Shown here: in pieces, positions 21,869-26,133 of the stretch
Layout of the letters: each line of letters opens with the position of its first letter
How positions within the stretch are numbered: position 1 is the first letter of the stretch
Origin: CADDYX01 sp045809925
Lineage (GTDB): Bacteria; Verrucomicrobiota; Verrucomicrobiia; Chthoniobacterales; UBA10450
Length of the DNA: 26,133 bases
Direction: 5' to 3'
Assembly: GCA_045809925.1 (NCBI GenBank)
Contig: JBJMWX010000018.1
Location: 1 to 26,133 of the forward strand
Notes under the pieces: generated by a model
Told to the model about the DNA's origin: nothing
Database searches by the model: none
Seen by the model: the letters and a program-made list of their open reading frames with translations, nothing else
Translations under genes and position numbers: made by a program

Positions 21869-23569
21869 GTGTCCTTCAGGTCAACAGTGCTGCGGCTCTG
21901 GCCGTGGCTGGCGGCGATTTGCACCGGGCTGCTTTGCACGGGCTGCTTTGCGCCCTTCAATCTTTGGTGGCTTTGCTGGTTCGCGCTAACGCCTTTGCTT
22001 GCCGCGGTTTGGTTTTCTGAGAACAACTGGAAGCGCCGGGGCTTGCGGGACCTGTTACTCGGCTACGTCGCTGGACTCGCGTTCTTCTGGACGGTTTTTT
22101 TCTGGCTCACGACGGTCACCGTCTTCGGCTGGTTCCTCCTCGCGTTTTACATGGCGATTTATTTCGCACTGTGGGGTTGGCTGGCCGGTGCGCTGCGACC
22201 GCGCGAGGTAAACACCGTTGCGGCAGGGTCGCCTCTCCGTCACGAACACGGAGCGGTCGGAGAGCCGTCCCTGCCGAAAAAGCCGTGGGACCTCACACGG
22301 GAGGAATCGCCGCTCGCTAAATCGCCCTGGCTAAAGTCGGGAACGAATCTGCGGCTCGCGTTTCTCCTCGCCACCGCCTGGGTCGCACAAGAGTGGCTGC
22401 GCAGCATTGTCTTTTCCGGGTGGGGTTGGAACACGCTCGGCTCCGCGTTGCATGCCCAGTGGACGCTAATCCAGATTTGCGAATTCACGGGAGTCGCCGG
22501 CCTTTCATTCGTCACCGCCTTCGCAAACGTCATCGGCCTTGCGAGTATTCGCCGTTTCATCCTCGAAGCGCAGGTGCACCGGACGCGGCCGCATTTCGAT
22601 CTCACGCTCACCATGACGGGCATCGTAAGTCTGCTCGCATTCGGTTTGCACGCCGCACAGGTGCAGCGGGTCACGAAGCCGGTGCGTGTCGCACTCGTGC
22701 AGGCAAACGTCGCGCGCGAGGAGAAATTCGACGTGGCGTTGACCGAGCGAATTTTCGACCGCCTGCGCAGCCTCAGTACCCCCGCTGCCGCCGCGAGCGT
22801 GCGACCGGACCTGATGATCTGGCCCGAGAGTTCTACTCCGCTGCCGGTCCTGCAGGATCAGCGGACTTATGACTTTGTCACCCAATTCGCGGCTAGCGCG
22901 CGAAGCGATCTTCTTCTCGGCACGATCGATTTCGAAGGTCAAAGCGCCTACAACGCGGCGTTGCTCGTCACTCAAGGCGGGACGCGGACCCAGCTTTATC
23001 GCAAGGTGCATCTTGTTCCGTTCGGCGAATACCTGCCGGGCCGTCATCTGGTGCCCTTTCTCGCGCAAATCGTCGACCAAGTGCCGGAGGACTTCGCGGC
23101 CGGCGCGGAACACACCGTCTTTCGGTTAACCAGCGGCATTCAGGTCGCGCCGCTGATCTGCTTTGAGGACACTATCGGCGAGCTCACTCGACACTTCGTG
23201 CTCGGCGGCGCCGCCGTGCTGACGAACGTGACAAACGACGGCTGGTTTAAAGAGTCCGCGGGCTCGCAGCAGCACCTCGCGAACGCAGTCTTCCGTTGCG
23301 TGGAAACGCGGCGACCGCTCGTTCGCTCGGCTAATACCGGAGTCACCTGCGTCGTCGACGAGGTCGGCCGCATCACCCACATGCTGACGGATGAGAACGG
23401 CAGCCAGTTCACGCAGGGTGTGCTGACGAGCGAAGTCGCCGTTCCGACCACGGGCGAGCTGACGTTTTACGTGGGCCACGGCGAGCTCTTCGCCGAATGC
23501 TGCGCCGGCATCGCTGCCTTAGCGCTGATCTATATCGGAGTTTTCGCTCGGCGGCGGCGGCGGGTTTGA
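21869..23569 (+). CDS. lnt: apolipoprotein N-acyltransferase
   Basis: This 566-aa inner-membrane enzyme adds the N-acyl chain to diacylglyceryl-lipoproteins, the last step of lipoprotein maturation. Several hydrophobic segments at about 10-112 and 165-265 precede a periplasmic nitrilase-fold domain. The catalytic triad is visible as E320 (WPESSTP), K379 (YRKVHLVPFGEYLP) and C431 (ICFEDTIGEL). The K-to-C spacing of 52 equals that in E. coli. A final membrane segment (AGIAALALIYIGVF) ends the protein. The GTG at 21869 is the likely start, four bases after the small gene. It is about 50 residues longer than E. coli Lnt; part of the excess is a palindromic repeat translated in frame (residues 118-136) in a loop between membrane helices. 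Confidence 0.95.
   Translation: MSFRSTVLRLWPWLAAICTGLLCTGCFAPFNLWWLCWFALTPLLAAVWFSENNWKRRGLRDLLLGYVAGLAFFWTVFFWLTTVTVFGWFLLAFYMAIYFALWGWLAGALRPREVNTVAAGSPLRHEHGAVGEPSLPKKPWDLTREESPLAKSPWLKSGTNLRLAFLLATAWVAQEWLRSIVFSGWGWNTLGSALHAQWTLIQICEFTGVAGLSFVTAFANVIGLASIRRFILEAQVHRTRPHFDLTLTMTGIVSLLAFGLHAAQVQRVTKPVRVALVQANVAREEKFDVALTERIFDRLRSLSTPAAAASVRPDLMIWPESSTPLPVLQDQRTYDFVTQFAASARSDLLLGTIDFEGQSAYNAALLVTQGGTRTQLYRKVHLVPFGEYLPGRHLVPFLAQIVDQVPEDFAAGAEHTVFRLTSGIQVAPLICFEDTIGELTRHFVLGGAAVLTNVTNDGWFKESAGSQQHLANAVFRCVETRRPLVRSANTGVTCVVDEVGRITHMLTDENGSQFTQGVLTSEVAVPTTGELTFYVGHGELFAECCAGIAALALIYIGVFARRRRRV
22221..22276. repeat. in-frame palindromic repeat inside lnt
   Basis: CGGCAGGGTCGCCTCTCCG (22221-22239) and CGGAGAGCCGTCCCTGCCG (22258-22276) are inverted arms with 17 of 19 positions pairing. 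The 18-base centre is flanked by a nested CTCCGT (22235-22240)/ACGGAG (22248-22253) hairpin. It is read as Lnt residues 118-136, roughly AGSPLRHEHGAVGEPSLP. The arm sequences match the repeat at 4322-4370. Confidence 0.8.
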
Positions 23570-23587
23570 GTATTCCTCTGCGCGCCA

Positions 23588-24511
23588 ATGGAACCGGCAA
23601 TTTCAGTTCAGGCGCTACGCAAGTCGTACGACGGCTTTGAGGCCGTAAAGGGAATCGAGTTCGAGGTTCATAGCGGCGAGGTTTTCGGACTGCTCGGCCC
23701 GAACGGCGCCGGCAAGACGACAACGGTGGAGATTCTGGAAGGGCTCCGGCCGCGCAGCGCCGGGGAGGTGCGCGTGCTCGGCCTCGACCCCGACAGGCAG
23801 AAGCTGCAACTCAAGGACCGGATCGGCGTTTGCCTGCAGGCGACGAATTTACCGGACAAGATCCGCGTTACAGAAGCCATTGAGCTTTTTGCAGCGTTCT
23901 ATTCGCGCAACGCCGACGGCGAAGCATTGCTCAAGCGTCTTCAGCTTTGGGAAAAAAAGGACTCCGCGTATGCGACGCTTTCCGGTGGACAGAAGCAGCG
24001 GCTTGCCATCGCGCTCGCATTAATCAACGAGCCGCAGCTGCTATTCCTCGACGAACCGACTACCGGCCTCGACCCGCAGGTGCGCCTCGAAATCCGCGAT
24101 TTGATTGAAGAGCTCCGCGCTGAAAAACGGACGATCCTCATGACCACGCACTACATCGAGGAAGCCGAGCGCCTCTGTGATCGTGTCGCAATTCTCGATG
24201 GCGGCGAAATCATCGCGCTCGGTTCGCCGCGTGAGTTACAGGAGAAAAGCGCTGAGCAGTCCGGAATTGAGATCCAGCTGACGCAGCCATTGCGCGAAGA
24301 GGCGTTGCCGCAATTTGTCGATGCGCTTGAGACCACGATTGAAACCGATCGCCGCCGCGTAACCTTGCGTTCGCGCCGTCCCGCCCGGACATTGGTTGAG
24401 CTCGTAAAGTGGATCGACGCACAAGGGTACGAACTCGAAGACGTGCGTCTGCACCGCCCCACCCTCGAGGACGTGTTCATCGAAATGACGGGCAAGAAGC
24501 TGCGCGATTGA
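23588..24511 (+). CDS. ABC-2 type transporter ATP-binding protein
   Basis: This 307-aa cytoplasmic ATPase of the DrrA/NatA/CcmA-like group drives export through the permease encoded next. Walker A is GPNGAGKTT (37-45), the Q-loop CLQATNLPD, the signature LSGGQ (131-135), Walker B LLFLDEP (151-157) and the H-loop H188 (MTTHYIEEAE). Residues about 220-307 form the extra C-terminal domain of this group, ending HRPTLEDVFIEMTGK, which commonly helps regulate or dimerise the pair. It starts 18 bases after lnt. The stop TGA overlaps an ATG at 24511, the first codon of a 35-codon ORF that leads to the permease start, so translation coupling to the permease is plausible. Confidence 0.94.
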   Translation: MEPAISVQALRKSYDGFEAVKGIEFEVHSGEVFGLLGPNGAGKTTTVEILEGLRPRSAGEVRVLGLDPDRQKLQLKDRIGVCLQATNLPDKIRVTEAIELFAAFYSRNADGEALLKRLQLWEKKDSAYATLSGGQKQRLAIALALINEPQLLFLDEPTTGLDPQVRLEIRDLIEELRAEKRTILMTTHYIEEAERLCDRVAILDGGEIIALGSPRELQEKSAEQSGIEIQLTQPLREEALPQFVDALETTIETDRRRVTLRSRRPARTLVELVKWIDAQGYELEDVRLHRPTLEDVFIEMTGKKLRD

Positions 24512-24620
24512 TGAAATCGCACCCGGTTGTCATGTCGAGCGAAGCCGAGACATCTGCCTCCACGTCATCCCGCCGAGGATTCGCGGACTGCGTTCGGAAT
24601 GGCAAAACGCTGAGATGAAA
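24510..24620. repeat. apparent 97-bp insertion flanked by 7-bp direct repeats
   Basis: GATGAAA occurs at 24510-24516 and again at 24614-24620, exactly bracketing the gap between the ATPase stop and the permease start. The inner 97 bp include a TCGAGCGAAGCCGAG motif flanked by ATGTC (24532-24536) and GACAT (24549-24553) inverted ends. This resembles dispersed intergenic repeats of soil bacteria. An ancestral TGATGAAAGCC junction broken by an inserted element would give this pattern; chance similarity of start regions is the alternative. Confidence 0.45.
24511..24618 (+). CDS. 35-codon bridging ORF between ATPase and permease
   Basis: The ATG at 24511 shares a base with the ATPase stop (TGATG), runs 35 codons through the repeat-like insertion, and its TGA (24616-24618) overlaps the permease ATG (ATGA). 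Both ends thus have coupling geometry. The peptide (MKSHPVVMSSEAETSAS...) has no recognisable feature. It may only pass ribosomes from the ATPase to the permease, or may be fortuitous. Confidence 0.3.
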   Translation: MKSHPVVMSSEAETSASTSSRRGFADCVRNGKTLR

Positions 24621-26133
24621 GCCTTCCTCGCCCTGGTCAAGATCGACCTGAAGCTCGCGTCGCGAAATCGCGCCGTCCTGTTCTTCAATTACCTCTTTCC
24701 GCTCCTCTTCTTCTTCATGTTCGCGCAGATGTATAGCGCGCGTCAGGGAAGCGTGATCCTTCTCGTCGTCACAATGGTGACGGTGATCGGCATCCTCGGT
24801 AACGGACTTTGGGGCGCCGGGATGCGCGCGGTGCAGGAGCGCGAGGAAAATATCCTGCGACGCTACAAGGTGACGCCGATCACGCCGGTGCCGCTCCTTG
24901 CCGCGTCGATGATCACCGGCGTCCTGATTTACCTGCCCAGCGTGCTCCTGATGCTCGCCTTGGCGAATCGAATCTATGGCATGTCCATGCCGGCGAACCT
25001 CGGTTCCTACCTGGTTTTTGTCTGCATCGCCGCCATGGCGATTCGTGCTTTGGGCTTGATCATCGCGGCGGTCGTCAATTCAAACCAGGAAGCGCAGATC
25101 CTGATCAACATCGTCTACATGCCGATGCTCTTGCTCAGCGGCGCAACCATTCCGCTCACTTTCATGCCGGGCTGGCTGCAAACGATTGCCCAGTTTATTC
25201 CCGCGACCTATGTCACAATCGGAATTTCCCGCATTCTGCAGGGCGGCGAATCGGTCCTCCAAATTTGGAAACCCGTCTCTGCGCTCCTCGTTGCCGGTGT
25301 GGTCGGACTGTTCATCGCGACAAAGCTCTTTCGTTGGGAGAAAGAAGAAAAGCTCCGGGCTTCGGCCAAGCTCTGGGTCGTCGCCATCCTGCTGCCGTTT
25401 GTTTTGCTTGGTGTTTACCAGGCGTGGAGCAAACAGGAGATCACGAGAGCCAAAGTCCTGGCCCGGGATCTTCGACGCGGCCATTCCTGGCTCATCCAGA
25501 ACGCGCGGATCATCGTCGGCGACGGCAAGGTGATCGAGAGCGGCGCGGTTCTCGTGCGAAAAGGCAAGATCGCGGAGATCTACGAAGGGGCGTCACCGGA
25601 TGAGAAAACGCTGAATGCCGAGAAGATCGACGCAGCAGGTAAGACAGTGCTGCCCGGCCTGATCGACGCGCACGTCCACATCGGCGCGCCAGGCGGTTTT
25701 TACAAAGACACCAAAAAGTACGGCGATCCAAAGAACGCTGAGCGCGAACTGGAAGCCTACCTCTACTGCGGAGTGACTGCCATCAGAAGCGCGGGCGACG
25801 CCCTCGATTTCATGCAGAAGCTGCGCGGCACCTTCGGAACGGGGGAAAAACTCGGCACCGATTTGCTGTTCTGCGGCCCGATGTTTACCGCTGAAGGCGG
25901 TCACGGGACGGAGTACTTCAAACGTCTTCCTGAACCGGCGCGAAGCAATCTCCTCGCGCAATCCGTTCGAATCCCAAAGTCCGTGGACGACGCGCATAAG
26001 CAGGTTGACGAGCTTGCCCGTCAGGGAGTGAACGCAATCAAGATCATCTTCGACGCAGGTGTACCCGGCTACGAATTCAACCGCCTGGACGTAAGTCTCG
26101 CGCGCGCAGCCGCGGAACAGGCGCACACGCACA
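24615..26133 (+). CDS. ABC-2 permease fused to an amidohydrolase (3' end beyond window)
   Basis: The frame from the ATG at 24615 is open for 506 codons to the window edge. Residues 1-240 form an ABC-2 (DrrB/NatB-like) permease with six hydrophobic segments at about 20-40, 45-65, 91-115, 127-152, 160-180 and 215-236. Between the second and third lies the cytoplasmic GMRAVQEREENILRRYKVTP loop that couples to the ATPase. A seventh hydrophobic segment (253-271, LWVVAILLPFVLLGVYQAW) follows. From 291 an amidohydrolase of the imidazolonepropionase/prolidase-like type begins: WLIQNARIIVGDGKVIESGAVLVRKGKI, KTVLPGLIDAHVHIG with metal ligands H353 and H355, CGVTAIRSAGD, GGHGTEYF and NAIKII with a possible carboxylated lysine. 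Positive-inside reasoning places the hydrolase in the periplasm. No in-frame start lies at the join. The ATPase partner is the preceding gene; substrate unknown. Confidence 0.88.
   Translation, partial: MKAFLALVKIDLKLASRNRAVLFFNYLFPLLFFFMFAQMYSARQGSVILLVVTMVTVIGILGNGLWGAGMRAVQEREENILRRYKVTPITPVPLLAASMITGVLIYLPSVLLMLALANRIYGMSMPANLGSYLVFVCIAAMAIRALGLIIAAVVNSNQEAQILINIVYMPMLLLSGATIPLTFMPGWLQTIAQFIPATYVTIGISRILQGGESVLQIWKPVSALLVAGVVGLFIATKLFRWEKEEKLRASAKLWVVAILLPFVLLGVYQAWSKQEITRAKVLARDLRRGHSWLIQNARIIVGDGKVIESGAVLVRKGKIAEIYEGASPDEKTLNAEKIDAAGKTVLPGLIDAHVHIGAPGGFYKDTKKYGDPKNAERELEAYLYCGVTAIRSAGDALDFMQKLRGTFGTGEKLGTDLLFCGPMFTAEGGHGTEYFKRLPEPARSNLLAQSVRIPKSVDDAHKQVDELARQGVNAIKIIFDAGVPGYEFNRLDVSLARAAAEQAHTH

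Noticed and set aside
22303..22340. near-tandem GCTAAATCG/GCTAAAGTCG in lnt
   Set aside because: Two short imperfect units only; probably loop drift next to the inserted palindrome rather than a separate repeat.
25510..26132. minus-strand frames opposite the amidohydrolase
   Set aside because: The plus frame carries a continuous amidohydrolase with metal-ligand motifs; the minus frames have none.

Overview
The window is about 26 kb of GC-rich, gene-dense chromosome from a Gram-negative bacterium. The evidence is an outer-membrane TonB-dependent receptor, a PagL-like outer-membrane protein, a periplasmic lipoprotein N-acyltransferase and two other probable beta-barrel or secreted proteins. 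The protein style (a TPR protein with a 'TCPDGRFRNG' segment, short intergenic palindromes, few Shine-Dalgarno sites) resembles soil Verrucomicrobiota such as Chthoniobacterales/Udaeobacter. That placement is an impression from reading, not a search result. There is no phage, IS transposase, CRISPR array or rRNA; the accessory signal is small palindromic repeats.

Layout. (1) 1-512: the 5' end of a minus-strand gene cut by the window edge, and a tRNA-Arg(ACG). (2) 545-4850, minus: an apparent operon accB-accC-thiE-pfkB-like-SNase/HhH, tightly packed except for a palindromic repeat between accB and accC. (3) 4969-9171, both strands: a TPR protein, an orphan LolD/MacB-type ATPase, an RluA-family pseudouridine synthase, a secreted DUF6503-like protein, and a PagL-like protein paired with a Nudix-like protein. 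(4) 9168-13657, minus: sucC, a VOC-family gene, sucD, gltA and two small envelope proteins. This TCA-cycle operon has a glyoxalase-fold gene wedged between the two succinyl-CoA synthetase subunits. (5) 13708-19438: a Cys-motif beta-barrel-like protein divergent from an OmpR-type regulator and a CusS-like sensor kinase, then a terminator-like hairpin, a TonB-dependent receptor and a small basic secreted protein. This looks like an envelope/metal-response block. (6) 19550-26133, plus: phosphoglucomutase, a small unknown protein, lnt, an ABC-2 type ATPase, and a long frame running off the window in which an ABC-2 permease is fused to an amidohydrolase.

Most notable: the permease-amidohydrolase fusion at 24615-26133, which has no stop codon over 506 codons. 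Its apparent extra membrane segment should place the hydrolase outside the cytoplasm, next to its own ATPase gene. Second, one family of palindromic repeat occurs both between accB and accC and in frame inside the lnt coding sequence. Third, the ATPase-permease junction carries an apparent 97-bp insertion flanked by a 7-bp direct repeat. It is bridged by a 35-codon ORF whose start overlaps the ATPase stop and whose stop overlaps the permease start.

Limits: start codons are often uncertain because Shine-Dalgarno sequences are scarce. Family names come from motif recognition without database searches.
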